Source: CBDFKQ01 sp965248855 (GTDB lineage Bacteria > Bacteroidota > Bacteroidia > Cytophagales > 172606-1). Taken from it: 64,000 nucleotides of DNA. This document shows positions 8,999-18,550 of the stretch, piece by piece (positions within the stretch are counted from its first letter, which is position 1; every line of letters starts with the position of its first letter). The notes below the pieces were generated by a model. That model was given only the letters and a program-made list of their open reading frames with translations. It was not told where the DNA came from and made no database searches. The stretch lies in NCBI GenBank assembly GCA_965248855.1, contig CBDFKQ010000011.1, forward strand, positions 124,001 through 188,000. The letters run 5' to 3'. The translations under genes were made by a program, and so were the position numbers.

Positions 8999-9532
8999 TT
9001 AAATATTTAAATTTCCTTCAATGCTATCATCCATTGTTTTGCCGGTAACTATTGATGCTACCATTTTAATTAGCGAAACAGCTTTTCCATGAGCAGTATC
9101 CCAATAATATCCATCCGCAGCTTTTACTTTTATAACGCTTATTGTTGGATCGTCTTTGCCTTCCGTAAACCATACTTTTGCAATGGGTTCCCATAATTCT
9201 TCTATTAAAGCACGATCATAAATAATTTCTGCGGTTCCATAAATACTTAAAAAACCTGAATGTGCCGAGCTGTTATATAATAATTGCACATAGCTGTCTT
9301 CCTGTATTTCGAGGTTTTTATCGCTTCCCTTATCACTTAAAAAATATAAGTATCCTTCATCATCAACTTTTTGAGTTGACATTGGTCTTGTAGAAAATGA
9401 TTCTCCGGACTTAATATGTGTGCAGAAAAAACATGTGTCAGCTTTTTTTACAAGTTCTTTAATTTTTTTAACTGCTTCTGTTCCTAATAAGTTTTCAACT
9501 TTTCCTTTTGCTTCTTTCGAAATCGTTTCCAT
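8999..9532 (-). CDS. Pyridoxamine 5'-phosphate oxidase-like (general stress protein 26-type) protein
   Basis: A 177-residue split-barrel flavin-binding-type protein. FFCTHIKSGESFSTRPMSTQ, DEGYLYFLSDKGSDKNLEI and VQLLYNSSAHSGFLSIYGTAEI follow the pattern of general stress protein 26/PPOX-like proteins. After the barrel comes WFTEGKDDPTISVIKVKAADGYYWD, also typical. Such proteins bind FMN/FAD or deazaflavin; the reaction here is unknown. It is a single gene that converges on the radical SAM operon. The true pyridoxine oxidase of this window is at 31928-32578. Confidence 0.85.
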   Translation of the reverse strand: METISKEAKGKVENLLGTEAVKKIKELVKKADTCFFCTHIKSGESFSTRPMSTQKVDDEGYLYFLSDKGSDKNLEIQEDSYVQLLYNSSAHSGFLSIYGTAEIIYDRALIEELWEPIAKVWFTEGKDDPTISVIKVKAADGYYWDTAHGKAVSLIKMVASIVTGKTMDDSIEGNLNI

Positions 9533-9711
9533 AAAAATTATTGTTTAAGTTTTTAAATATCATTTTAAAACCATGCCATATAAAATTCATTTTGTATTTT
9601 ATATGATGTTATTTTTTAACCAACTTCATTTAAAAATGTTTTGACTTTTTATTAATCTTTTAAATTGAATTGTCTAGAATTAATTAATATTGAAAAAAAT
9701 ATTATCGAATT

Positions 9712-10890
9712 TTGATCATTTCCAAAAAAAATAATACTTTGATTATCATTCTAGGCGCACTTTTGAGTATTGCCCTTGTGTTTTTTGCCGGAAATAAGAA
9801 TGGGATAGGCTTAACATTTGATTCGGAAAATTATATTTATGCCGGGGAAAATCTATATCACCATGGATATTTAATGAGGCCCGGTAATTTACAATATGTG
9901 GAGTGGGCGCCCGGCTATCCGGCTTTAATTGCTTTTTTAAGATTTTTTGGTAAAGATATTCAACAAAGTATTTTTATTTTTCACTGCATTTTAATTGGTT
10001 GTTCTGTTTATTTTGTAGGTAAAATTTCTTATCCCCACTTTAATAATTTTTATTTATTTACCCTTTTCTTTTTGACCATAGTTTTTAGCACTCCTTTAGT
10101 ATTAGATTTCCATTTTGTATGGAGCGAAGGCGTATTTATTTTTTTAAGTGTTATTTTATTTTATTTTTTGTTAAAATATCTTGAAAATAAAAAAAATAAA
10201 AATTTCTTATATCTCATTTTATTCTCTGCTCTTATCTCTGCAGACCGCCAAGCTGCCATATTTTTTATTCCGGGAGTTGCGATTTGCCTTTTAGTATTAT
10301 CCGGCAAAATAAATGGTAGAGTAATTTGTAATTTAATATTATTTTACTTTTTGGCCAGTCTTCCTGCTTTATTATGGGTGATAAGGAATAAATTTGTTTC
10401 AGGAGAGGTAATGCCGAATTATGAAATTTCTAGTCAAACATCTTTTTATAATCACTTTCTTTGGCATCATGATATTTTAACATCATGGTTTGTACCTGAT
10501 GAAATTCCTGTTTATTTAAGAATGATTTGTTTTTATTTAATCGCCCTGCTAAGTATATTTTTTTATTTTAAGAAAATAAAAAATGAATTATTAAGTAAGA
10601 AAATATTTATTTCAGGTTTTATCATTTTTACTTCATACTATTTACTTACTTTTCTTTTTTGTAGCCGGGTGGGTCATCCATTTTTTGACGAGGAAAGAAT
10701 TTTAAGTATTGTTTATATTTTTGGAATGCTGAGTGTATTTCTCTTTTTAGATTCTATATTCCTAATAATACCTTTTAAAAAACAACAATTAATTTTAATA
10801 ACACTTGCTCTTTGGATGAGTTATCCGATAGTGAGAACGATTTACAATGTTAACTTTTGGCATAATATCGTTAAGCAACAAGCTCGTTAA
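9712..10890 (+). CDS. Polytopic membrane protein, GT-C-like (ArnT/PMT-type) glycosyltransferase
   Basis: 392 residues with about nine to ten hydrophobic helices. The first extracytoplasmic loop after helix 1 contains FDSENYIYAGENL, the Asp/Glu-bearing position found in GT-C glycosyltransferases (dolichyl-phosphate mannosyltransferase/ArnT-like) that use lipid-linked sugar donors. The frame has no ATG before residue ~55, and an in-frame TGA precedes at 9691. The TTG at 9712, directly before the first membrane helix, is therefore the likely start. It is transcribed alone. Donor and acceptor are unknown; the GT-C call rests on layout and the loop motif. Confidence 0.6.
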   Translation: MIISKKNNTLIIILGALLSIALVFFAGNKNGIGLTFDSENYIYAGENLYHHGYLMRPGNLQYVEWAPGYPALIAFLRFFGKDIQQSIFIFHCILIGCSVYFVGKISYPHFNNFYLFTLFFLTIVFSTPLVLDFHFVWSEGVFIFLSVILFYFLLKYLENKKNKNFLYLILFSALISADRQAAIFFIPGVAICLLVLSGKINGRVICNLILFYFLASLPALLWVIRNKFVSGEVMPNYEISSQTSFYNHFLWHHDILTSWFVPDEIPVYLRMICFYLIALLSIFFYFKKIKNELLSKKIFISGFIIFTSYYLLTFLFCSRVGHPFFDEERILSIVYIFGMLSVFLFLDSIFLIIPFKKQQLILITLALWMSYPIVRTIYNVNFWHNIVKQQAR

Positions 10891-10978
10891 AGTAAATCCT
10901 TAAAAAATCTCCTAAAAATAAAATTTATTTTTTTAGGCCGGCACATTTTTTTAATTCCTTTCAGCAAAAGGATAAATC

Positions 10979-11434
10979 ATGAACAGCACGAAGAACGAAA
11001 CCCTTGCCTTGCAAGAAATTAAAGACGGCTATTATCTGTGCCAAGATAGTGCTGATATAAAGGATTGGCTTAAAAACTACTCTCAACATTTTAAAAAGAT
11101 AAATTCGATAATTAATAATGACATATATGCCTGCCCAATGATTGTAAATGAGAAAGGCCGATTTGATGCTTATTTTATTTTTCGCGAAGTCGTAAATAAT
11201 AAAGTCAGATATATGTTATTTTATATTCCTGCCTTTATATCCAAAAAATTTAATTTATTGGCTTTGCATATCCGATACAAAGGTTTAAATATTGAGCAAT
11301 TTTATAAATCTTTATTTAAGCAATTAAATAAATTATCATCTGCCGTTAATCATCCCTGCCCTATTTATGGGTGCTGTGAAAATGATTTTATGGGGTTTTT
11401 CTATCTTCCGGAAACTTTTTTATGTGAAAATTAG
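10979..11434 (+). CDS. Hypothetical protein
   Basis: A 151-residue soluble protein, not recognised. It has alternating strands and helices (YACPMIVNEKGRFDAYFIF, KVRYMLFYIPAFI) and several Cys near the C-terminus (CPIYGCCEND). It has no signal peptide or membrane segment. It starts 88 bp after the GT-C-like gene and ends inside the stem of a bidirectional terminator. Confidence 0.55.
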   Translation: MNSTKNETLALQEIKDGYYLCQDSADIKDWLKNYSQHFKKINSIINNDIYACPMIVNEKGRFDAYFIFREVVNNKVRYMLFYIPAFISKKFNLLALHIRYKGLNIEQFYKSLFKQLNKLSSAVNHPCPIYGCCENDFMGFFYLPETFLCEN

Positions 11435-11463
11435 AGATTGATTTTATTTAAATCAATCTCTAA
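11431..11463. terminator. Bidirectional terminator embedding both convergent stop codons
   Basis: A perfect 14-bp inverted repeat (11431-11444 TTAGAGATTGATTT; 11450-11463 AAATCAATCTCTAA) with a 5-nt loop. The plus-strand stop TAG (11432-11434) lies in the left arm and the minus-strand response-regulator stop (11453-11455) in the right arm, so one element serves both genes. There is no long T-run beyond the stem. Confidence 0.7.
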
Positions 11464-12139
11464 TCTCTAACCTGAAACCAATACCATGCAGGTTTTGAAT
11501 TTCTACTTGAGTGTCGTTTCGTAGGTATTTTCGAAGTTTGGTAATAAAAACATCTAGGCTTCTCCCAATAAAATAATCATCATTTCCCCAAATTGCTTTT
11601 AATAATTCTTCCCTTTTAATTATTTTATTTTTATTGATACAAAAGTAATGTAATATGTCCGCTTCTTTTTGAGTAAGCGATTTTACATTTCCATTTAATA
11701 GTAGTTTTAGAGAATTATAATTAAAACTATATTCACCAAGTGAAATTAAATTATTATCGATTTCAGTTTTTAAAATTGATTTGCTTCTCCTAATAAAAAC
11801 CCCCATTCGCATCAATAATTCTTCAATATTAAAAGGCTTGGTAATATAATCATCACCTCCGGCTCTAAAACCTTCCAGTTTATCTTCCTTAAGGCCTTTT
11901 GATGTTAAAAATAAAATTGGCACTTCTACATTTTTACCTCGTATTAATTTGGCAATTTCTAAACCATCTTTTTTTGGAAGCATTATATCAAGAATACAAA
12001 TATCAGGTTGATAACTTTGAAAAGAAGGAAAAACATTTTCTCCATCTAAGCATAACATTACTTCATATCCGTTCATTTCAAGATTATCTTTTATCACAAA
12101 TCCTAAATTTGCATCATCCTCGGCAAGTAATACTTTCAT
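11453..12139 (-). CDS. OmpR-family response regulator
   Basis: A 228-residue two-component regulator. In the N-terminal receiver the acidic pair is at residues 8-9, the phospho-acceptor Asp51 lies in CILDIMLPKKDG, and FLTS (Thr79) and Lys101 (ITKPF) complete the active site. The C-terminal winged helix (about 130-228, LTQKEADILHYF, RSLDVFITKLRKYL) binds DNA. It lies 38 bp downstream of the sensor kinase on the same strand, and they should be co-transcribed. Targets cannot be read from the sequence. Confidence 0.93.
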   Translation of the reverse strand: MKVLLAEDDANLGFVIKDNLEMNGYEVMLCLDGENVFPSFQSYQPDICILDIMLPKKDGLEIAKLIRGKNVEVPILFLTSKGLKEDKLEGFRAGGDDYITKPFNIEELLMRMGVFIRRSKSILKTEIDNNLISLGEYSFNYNSLKLLLNGNVKSLTQKEADILHYFCINKNKIIKREELLKAIWGNDDYFIGRSLDVFITKLRKYLRNDTQVEIQNLHGIGFRLEIRD

Positions 12140-12177
12140 TTTAATGATGATTTTTTTATGTATTTAAAAATGGAAAT

Positions 12178-13443
12178 CTAATATGGAATTTCTAATGTAA
12201 ACGTACTTCCTGCCCCTTCCACACTTTTAAATTTAACGTTTCCATTGTGCGCCTTAATAATTGTTTTTACGTAATACAACCCCAGTCCAAAGCCTTTTAC
12301 ATCATGTATATTACCTGTTGGAACCCTAAAAAACCTGTCAAAAATATATTTTTGAAATTCTTTCTTTATTCCAATTCCTTTATCTTCTATTTCAATAAAG
12401 ATTCCTTTTTTAGTGTTTCCGGTTTTTATTAACATATGTGGAGTTTCACGACAATATTTTATAGCATTGTCTAATAAATTCCCTATTATATTTTGTAAGT
12501 GAAGTGAATCCGCCATAATAAAATATTTTTCTGCATTTGGCAAATAAGTAATTGAACCCCCTTTTTGGTCAATTGTCATTTTATATTGTTGAACAAGATC
12601 AAAAATTAATTTATGTACATCCGTTTTCTCTTTTGTTAATTTTATTTTTCTTTCCTCAGTAATGGCAGCTTGCAATACCCTTTCAACAAGCATTTTTAAT
12701 CTTCCTGCTTCTTCACTGATAATAGTTGCATATTGATTTATTTTTTCGGGCGAGCCGGAAATTTTAGTGCCTCTCAGTACATCGGATGATAAAGAAATAG
12801 TAGATAAAGGCGTTTTAAATTCGTGAGTCATGTTATTTATAAAATCTTTTTGCACTTCCGAAATCCTTTTTTGTTTTAAAATAACAAATAATGTATAGAC
12901 AAAAAATAAAATAATTATAAATAACAAAATCGAAGAAACAATCCATATTCCTAACTGGCTCACTACAAAACTTTCTTTATGCGGGAAATAGACGCTGAAA
13001 TAATAAACCTTATCTTTCCACTTTGGTAAATCTTTTCGTGGATTTACATTAAATTTTTGATTTCCCAGATTAACATAATTTCCATAAATCATCCTGTCTC
13101 CCTGGCAATCATAAACTCCATATTCAAAATCAAGATTAATATTTCGTTTTGAAAACGCATTTTGTAAATAATATTCAAGCAAATTGGCATCTACCTTATC
13201 ATTAATCGAAACAAAATAATAGTTTGACGAAAACCTGAAAACAGGATTAGGGTCGTGAGCTTTTGAATGATTAAAGTGTAAAATACTATCGGAAACGCTT
13301 TTAAGCGCAATATTTACGTTATGGTTAAATCTGGTATCTTCCAAATCGTATGCACTGCGAAGCCAAAAAAGTTGTATGGATATTATACCGGCCATAGATA
13401 TAACACCTAAAGCAATGATCCATCTAAGCGTGCTGTTTTTCAT
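12178..13443 (-). CDS. Membrane sensor histidine kinase
   Basis: 421 residues. Two membrane helices (about 8-28 and 166-190) flank a ~135-residue periplasmic sensor domain without recognisable motifs. No clear HAMP follows. The dimerisation box NNMTHEFKTPLS places the phospho-acceptor at His207. The ATPase domain has the N box (IIGNLLDNAIKYC), G1 (EDKGIGI), F (FDRFFRVP) and G2 (GFGLGLYYVK). All catalytic boxes are intact. It precedes its cognate response regulator. A perfect 14-bp palindrome, TATTGATATCAATA, lies ~50 bp upstream (13492-13505). Confidence 0.93.
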   Translation of the reverse strand: MKNSTLRWIIALGVISMAGIISIQLFWLRSAYDLEDTRFNHNVNIALKSVSDSILHFNHSKAHDPNPVFRFSSNYYFVSINDKVDANLLEYYLQNAFSKRNINLDFEYGVYDCQGDRMIYGNYVNLGNQKFNVNPRKDLPKWKDKVYYFSVYFPHKESFVVSQLGIWIVSSILLFIIILFFVYTLFVILKQKRISEVQKDFINNMTHEFKTPLSTISLSSDVLRGTKISGSPEKINQYATIISEEAGRLKMLVERVLQAAITEERKIKLTKEKTDVHKLIFDLVQQYKMTIDQKGGSITYLPNAEKYFIMADSLHLQNIIGNLLDNAIKYCRETPHMLIKTGNTKKGIFIEIEDKGIGIKKEFQKYIFDRFFRVPTGNIHDVKGFGLGLYYVKTIIKAHNGNVKFKSVEGAGSTFTLEIPY

Positions 13444-13491
13444 TAATAAAAATCAAATCAGAAAAAAAAATTAAATTTATAATTATTAGTT

Positions 13492-13505
13492 TATTGATAT
13501 CAATA
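13492..13505. promoter_or_regulatory. 14-bp palindrome upstream of the histidine kinase
   Basis: TATTGATATCAATA is a perfect palindrome in the divergent region between the kinase (minus) and the MFS gene (plus). Related TATTGATAT sequences occur in the hairpin at 22020-22057 and near 49050. It could be an operator, but AT-rich chance occurrence is possible. Confidence 0.3.
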
Positions 13506-13713
13506 TATTCATAATTTAAAAACCGTTAATAAAATACCTCTTTTATTTTGATACAAAATAAATAATCCCAAAATAGAAAAAATAAGAATGGTAATAAAAC
13601 AATTATTGCAATAATTTATCCGAGATTAGTTATATAAATAGATAATTGTATATTTTTTTAATAATTTTAAAATTATTTTTCATCCTATATCTTCATCCTT
13701 ATTAAATTTTTAT

Positions 13714-14928
13714 ATGCCTGATTCAATTGTTCAAACAGATACAAAAAAAAATTACACAACCCCATTAATTATAATAGGCATTTTATTTTTTATTTTTGGT
13801 CTAGTTACATGGGTAAATAGCGTTCTTATTGCCTTTTTTCAAAAAGTATTTGAATTAAATCAAACCCAATCCTACTTAGTTACATTTGCTTTTTTTATTT
13901 CTTATACAATAATGGCTATTCCTTGTTCTTTCATCTTAAAAAAAATAGGATTTAAAAATGGGATTTCTTTAGGTTTAGCAACTATGGCATGTGGTACTTT
14001 GATATTTGTTCCGGCAGCCAATGCATCATCTTATATGCTTTTTCTTGTTGGTTTATTTGTTATTGGAGCTGGGTTAACCATTTTACAAACTGCTGCTAAC
14101 CCATACGTAACCATTATTGGCCCTCGCAAAAGTGCAGCACAAAGAATAAGTTTTATGGGATTGATGAATAAAGTAGCCGGGATTGTTGCCCTTTTAATTT
14201 CCGGTGAAATATTTTTAGGTTCAACAGGTCAAAAAGGTTTAGGAGGGGTAATAATTCCATACATTATATTAACGGTCATTCTATTAGTTCTAGCCATGTG
14301 GATTCGGTATTCTCATTTTCCGGAAGTTAGTGAGGAGCAAGACAAAAGTGATGGGATTTTTGCAGAAAAAAATAATATTTTCCAATATCCAAATCTTGTT
14401 TTAGGTGTAATAGCTTTGTTTTGTTATGTAGGCGTAGAGGTTGTTGCAGTTGATACTATAATATTATATGGAAAATCATTAGGTTTTATTGAAGACCAAG
14501 CAAAATTATTTGGAATTATAACCCTTTTCGCTATGGTATTAGGTTATTTTATTGGAATGGTTTTAATTCCAAAATTTATTTCGCAACAAAGATTTCTAAA
14601 AATTTCGGCAATCGTTGGTATTGTATTCACCATTATGGCATTGCTAACTAATGGTTTTAATTCGGTATTATTTGTTGGATTGCTAGGTTTAGCAAACGCA
14701 ATAATGTGGCCTGCACTTTGGCCTTTAGGAATTAATGGTTTAGGAAAATATACCAAATTAGGTTCAGCATTTATGATTATGGGTATTTCTGGTGGTGCCA
14801 TTGTACCTTTGATTTTTGGAAGTATTTCCGATTCAATGACCCAACATTATGCCTATATTGTTACGATCCCTTGTTATGCCTTCATCTTGTTTTATGCGAT
14901 GATTGGATATAAAATGAAAAGTTGGTAA
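13714..14928 (+). CDS. Sugar MFS transporter, FucP-like
   Basis: 404 residues with about 12 hydrophobic helices. The first helix FFIFGLVTWVNSVLIAFFQ and the IGAGLTILQTAANPYVTIIGP segment of helix 4/5 are characteristic of the FucP (fucose/glucose-galactose:H+ symporter) family, in which the Asn/Gln-rich stretch lines the sugar site. The WPALWPLGINGLGKYTKLGSA segment in the C-half is also family-typical. Which sugar is carried cannot be decided. It is a single gene ending in a strong terminator. Confidence 0.88.
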   Translation: MPDSIVQTDTKKNYTTPLIIIGILFFIFGLVTWVNSVLIAFFQKVFELNQTQSYLVTFAFFISYTIMAIPCSFILKKIGFKNGISLGLATMACGTLIFVPAANASSYMLFLVGLFVIGAGLTILQTAANPYVTIIGPRKSAAQRISFMGLMNKVAGIVALLISGEIFLGSTGQKGLGGVIIPYIILTVILLVLAMWIRYSHFPEVSEEQDKSDGIFAEKNNIFQYPNLVLGVIALFCYVGVEVVAVDTIILYGKSLGFIEDQAKLFGIITLFAMVLGYFIGMVLIPKFISQQRFLKISAIVGIVFTIMALLTNGFNSVLFVGLLGLANAIMWPALWPLGINGLGKYTKLGSAFMIMGISGGAIVPLIFGSISDSMTQHYAYIVTIPCYAFILFYAMIGYKMKSW

Positions 14929-14952
14929 TTTTTTGCTTATAATCTTTTAATT

Positions 14953-15000
14953 AAAATCAATTATCATTTTATCGATATCGGTAAAATGATAATTGATTTT
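14953..15000. terminator. Terminator after the sugar transporter
   Basis: A 19-bp perfect stem (14953-14971 with 14982-15000) has a 10-nt loop containing CGATATCG. Its A-rich 5' flank and T-run after the 3' arm are typical of an intrinsic terminator. It separates the transporter from thrS. Confidence 0.85.
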
Positions 15001-15116
15001 TTGTTTCATTAAAATAAAAAAAATCTCTTTTCGACCTTCCTAATTTTCAAATCATTAATTTCGCGAAAATCTTATTTTTAAAGTCTCACATTCGTACGTG
15101 AGCAAAATTTATTTTT

Positions 15117-17066
15117 ATGCAAAATCAAATAAATATTACCCTGCCTGATGGAAGTGTTCGTCAGTATCCTACAGGTTCGAGTGCTATGGATGTAGCACTG
15201 TCTATTTCTGAAGGCCTTGCACGAAATGTGCTCGCAGCAAAAGTGAATGACGAAATTTGGGATGCCACCCGAATGATTAATAATGACTCAAATATAAAAT
15301 TATTGACATGGAATGACCTTGAAGGGAAAGCAACTTTTTGGCATTCGTCAGCACATTTAATGGCCGAAGCTATTGAAGTTTTATATCCCGGAACGAAGTT
15401 TGGAATCGGACCGGCAATTGAAAATGGATATTATTATGACATCGACTTAGGAGAAAAATCACTTTCTCAAGATGATTTTAAAAAAATTGAAGATAAAATG
15501 CTTGAATTGGCCAGGAAAAAAGAAAATTATGTAAGAAAAGAAGTAAGTAAGAAAGACGCAATTACTTTTTTTGAACAAAAAGGTGATGAATATAAATTGG
15601 AGTTATTAGAAGGGCTTGATGATGGTAAAATTACTTTTTATTCTCAAGGTAATTTTACAGATTTATGCCGTGGGCCGCATATCCCAAATACCGGCGTGAT
15701 TAAAGCTGTTAAATTAATGAATGTTGCGGGTGCATATTGGCGTGGTGATATTACACGCAAACAAATGACACGCGTTTATGCCGTTACTTTCCCCAAACAA
15801 AAAGAACTTGACGAATATCTTTTTCTTTTGGAAGAAGCAAAAAAAAGAGACCATCGTAAATTGGGTAAAGAATTAGAATTATTTACATTTTCTGAAAAAG
15901 TGGGTGCCGGTTTGCCGCTATGGCTTCCAAAAGGAACACTTTTAAGAGAACGACTTGAAAATTTTCTTCGCAGGGCACAGGTAAAAGCTGGATATTCTCC
16001 CGTTGTTACGCCTCATATTGGAAGCAAAAAATTATATGTTACTTCCGGGCATTGGGAAAAATATGGTAAGGATTCTTTTCAACCCATCCATACCCCTGAA
16101 GAAGATGAGGAATTTATGTTAAAACCCATGAATTGCCCTCACCATTGCGAAATATATAAATTTAAACCCCGATCTTATAAGGATTTACCGATTCGATTGG
16201 CAGAGTTTGGAACAGTATATCGCTACGAACAAAGTGGCGAACTGCATGGATTAACTCGTGTAAGAGGTTTTACACAAGATGATGCACATATATTCTGTCG
16301 CCCTGATCAGGTAGAAGAGGAATTTAAAAAAGTGATTGACCTTGTGCAATATGTTTTTAATTCTTTAGGTTTTACAGATTATACTGCACAAGTTTCGCTG
16401 AGAGACCCTGAAAATAAAACAAAATACATTGGTTCCGATGAGCTTTGGGATAAAGCAGAAAATTCAATAAGAATAGCAGCAGCAGAAAAAGGTTTGAAAA
16501 CAATAGAAGAAGTCGGAGAAGCCGCATTTTACGGCCCTAAATTAGATTTTATGGTTAAAGATGCATTGGGTAGAAAATGGCAACTGGGTACCATTCAGGT
16601 AGATTATAATTTGCCGGAAAGATTTGAATTGGAATATATCGGTGCAGATAATTTGCGTCACAGGCCGGTAATGATTCATCGTGCACCTTTTGGATCGTTA
16701 GAAAGATTTATTGCAGTGCTTACAGAACATTGTGCAGGAAATTTTCCTCTTTGGCTTTCACCTGATCAAATTGCAGTTTTGCCAATTTCCGAAAAATTTA
16801 CCGAGTATGCTCAGGATGTTTTTACAAATTTACAACAGCAAGATATTAGAGGTTTTTTAGACAATCGGGATGAGAAAATAGGAAAAAAAATAAGGGATGC
16901 AGAAGTTCAGAAAGTACCTTTTATGATTATTGTAGGAGAAAAAGAACAAGCGGAACAGAAAATTTCCATTCGTCGACATGGGCAAGGTGATTTAGGAAGT
17001 TTTTCTTTAAATGAATTTATAAGTTTATTTAAAACTGAAGCTGAGCAGCATTTACAAAAGGTTTAA
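15117..17066 (+). CDS. thrS: Threonyl-tRNA synthetase
   Basis: A 649-residue class II aminoacyl-tRNA synthetase charging tRNA-Thr. The N-terminal TGS domain (ITLPDGSVRQYPTGSSAMDVA) is followed by the editing domain with HSSAHLMAEA and DLCRGPHIPNTG. The catalytic core has the zinc-ligand region KPMNCPHHCEIYK, motif 2 (RLAEFGTVYRYEQSGELHGLTRVRGFTQDDAH) and motif 3 (HRAPFGSLERF). The anticodon-binding domain (ISEKFTEYAQDV ... GEKEQAEQKISIRRHGQGD) closes the protein. Length and domain order are normal. infC-rpmI-rplT, which often follow thrS in bacteria, are not next to it here. A possible -7 element TAATTTCG lies at 15056-15063. Confidence 0.98.
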   Translation: MQNQINITLPDGSVRQYPTGSSAMDVALSISEGLARNVLAAKVNDEIWDATRMINNDSNIKLLTWNDLEGKATFWHSSAHLMAEAIEVLYPGTKFGIGPAIENGYYYDIDLGEKSLSQDDFKKIEDKMLELARKKENYVRKEVSKKDAITFFEQKGDEYKLELLEGLDDGKITFYSQGNFTDLCRGPHIPNTGVIKAVKLMNVAGAYWRGDITRKQMTRVYAVTFPKQKELDEYLFLLEEAKKRDHRKLGKELELFTFSEKVGAGLPLWLPKGTLLRERLENFLRRAQVKAGYSPVVTPHIGSKKLYVTSGHWEKYGKDSFQPIHTPEEDEEFMLKPMNCPHHCEIYKFKPRSYKDLPIRLAEFGTVYRYEQSGELHGLTRVRGFTQDDAHIFCRPDQVEEEFKKVIDLVQYVFNSLGFTDYTAQVSLRDPENKTKYIGSDELWDKAENSIRIAAAEKGLKTIEEVGEAAFYGPKLDFMVKDALGRKWQLGTIQVDYNLPERFELEYIGADNLRHRPVMIHRAPFGSLERFIAVLTEHCAGNFPLWLSPDQIAVLPISEKFTEYAQDVFTNLQQQDIRGFLDNRDEKIGKKIRDAEVQKVPFMIIVGEKEQAEQKISIRRHGQGDLGSFSLNEFISLFKTEAEQHLQKV

Positions 17067-17133
17067 TGGCTTTTTGTAAATGAGCTTTAAAAATGATGGA
17101 ATGTTCAAATCTGGAGATTTGATAACGATATGA

Positions 17134-17150
17134 CGTAGTTAGAAACTACG
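17134..17150. repeat. Short hairpin downstream of thrS
   Basis: A 7-bp stem CGTAGTT/AACTACG with a 3-nt loop, 68 bp after thrS. There is no T-run, so it is a weak terminator candidate at best. Nothing else is seen in 17067-17276. Confidence 0.3.
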
Positions 17151-17276
17151 CCAAGCGGGGGTTATGGTGTACAAACCTTTGATTTATCCGATTATACTTA
17201 TTTTGGAAGGCTTAAATAAATACTCAATTAAAAAATTATTGTGATTATTTATAATTACCTAAATCACCTTTAAATA

Positions 17277-18251
17277 ATGTTTCAAATATCTAAAAAAATA
17301 GGATTATTAGGAAACTTGTTTTTAAGCATAAGTTTCTTAACAACTTCTTGTCTTAATTTTAAAGATAGAGAACAGGCAAAAGTTGAAGAAGAAGTACAAA
17401 TTAAATATGATTTTTTATCTGGAGTTTTAGGCCAACCAGTAGATACAACTATTAAGAAGTATAACAAGTATGGATTTTTAACTGAAGAAATAACTTTTTC
17501 ACTTAAAAAAAACTACAAATATGATAAAGATGCCCTTTTAATAAGTGAAAGTATTTATAATCAATTAGAGGATAAGATTGTTTATAAAAAAATAATTACT
17601 TATGACACTAAAAGTAGAAAGGAATTTATAAAAGTTTACCAAAGAATTAATAAAGACGAAAAGCCTGAATTAGTTGGTGGAATGAAAATCCTCTATGACA
17701 TTAAAGGTGTGATTGTTGAAAAAAAGTTTTTTGGAATATTAAAATATGATGAAGAAGAAGGTCCGATATTTACTCGTTTTCCAGAGGATCGCAGTAGAAA
17801 TGAAAGAGAAATGGAAAGGTTATCAGATAGTTCAAGCGCTAAATATCAAAGGAATTCGAAAGAAAAAATTTCAAAAATTTATTTTAACAATGATACTGCT
17901 CAAAAAATTGTATTTCAATATGATAAAAACGGTAAATTAATATTAAAAGAACATCAAAATACAATATATAATCCATTAAGATTTTTATCTAAAAATAGTT
18001 TTACTGGGATCAAGTATTTTTATGAAAATGACAAGTTAGTACGTGTTTCAAAATATGAAGATAACGCTCTTCTAGATTCTTTTATTTATAATAATAAAAA
18101 TAAAATTGTTGAAAGACAATTCAAAGACCAGAATAGTATGTTTAAACTTAAATTCAAATATGATGATTTAGGTTTTGTTGAAGAAGAAATTTTATATGAT
18201 TATATTGAAGAACCAATTTATATAATTAAGCATAAATACAAGTTTTACTAA
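17277..18251 (+). CDS. Lipoprotein with YD-like strand repeats
   Basis: 324 residues. A lipoprotein signal peptide ends in FLTTSC (Cys25). The mature part consists of repeated short beta-hairpin units such as YNKYGFLTEEI, YDTKSRKEFIKVYQ, QYDKNGKLILKEH and YDDLGFVEEEILYD. These resemble the degenerate YD/MORN-like repeats of many Bacteroidota surface proteins. No enzyme motif is visible. It is likely attached to the envelope and transcribed alone. It marks the start of the accessory region. Confidence 0.6.
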   Translation: MFQISKKIGLLGNLFLSISFLTTSCLNFKDREQAKVEEEVQIKYDFLSGVLGQPVDTTIKKYNKYGFLTEEITFSLKKNYKYDKDALLISESIYNQLEDKIVYKKIITYDTKSRKEFIKVYQRINKDEKPELVGGMKILYDIKGVIVEKKFFGILKYDEEEGPIFTRFPEDRSRNEREMERLSDSSSAKYQRNSKEKISKIYFNNDTAQKIVFQYDKNGKLILKEHQNTIYNPLRFLSKNSFTGIKYFYENDKLVRVSKYEDNALLDSFIYNNKNKIVERQFKDQNSMFKLKFKYDDLGFVEEEILYDYIEEPIYIIKHKYKFY

Positions 18252-18550
18252 GGTGTATATTATTCATCTTCCTCACATCCAGCCCTGCTAGTGCAGGCTT
18301 ACTCTGCCTCAGGCGTTTAAATTAGGCTTTCCTTGAAAATTCTTTTCTCGCCTTTGTTGGTATCCTACCAACAAAAAGAATGGCAAATAGCCGATAGGCT
18401 AATGTTCCAAATTTCAAGTAAAACAAAACTAAGAATTTGAATTTGATTTCATTTAAAATATAAAAACCAGCAGACGAAAACGGATAATATTCTAATATTG
18501 TGGCGGTGAAGAAACTGAACATGATTTTTTCTTGTATAATATTCCCTTCC
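18252..18550. other. Gene-free stretch between lipoprotein and repeat copy A
   Basis: No convincing gene. It contains a perfect 10-bp inverted repeat TTTGTTGGTA/TACCAACAAA (18353-18362 and 18366-18375, 3-nt loop). A 66-codon minus-strand frame here has no support. Confidence 0.4.

Noticed and set aside
17277..18251. Rhs/YD toxin
   Set aside because: The repeats are only YD-like, the protein is a short lipoprotein, and no C-terminal toxin domain or immunity gene is present.
18322..18522. 66-codon minus-strand frame
   Set aside because: No motif or neighbour supports it; it spans a perfect hairpin and lies in a repeat-rich, decaying stretch.
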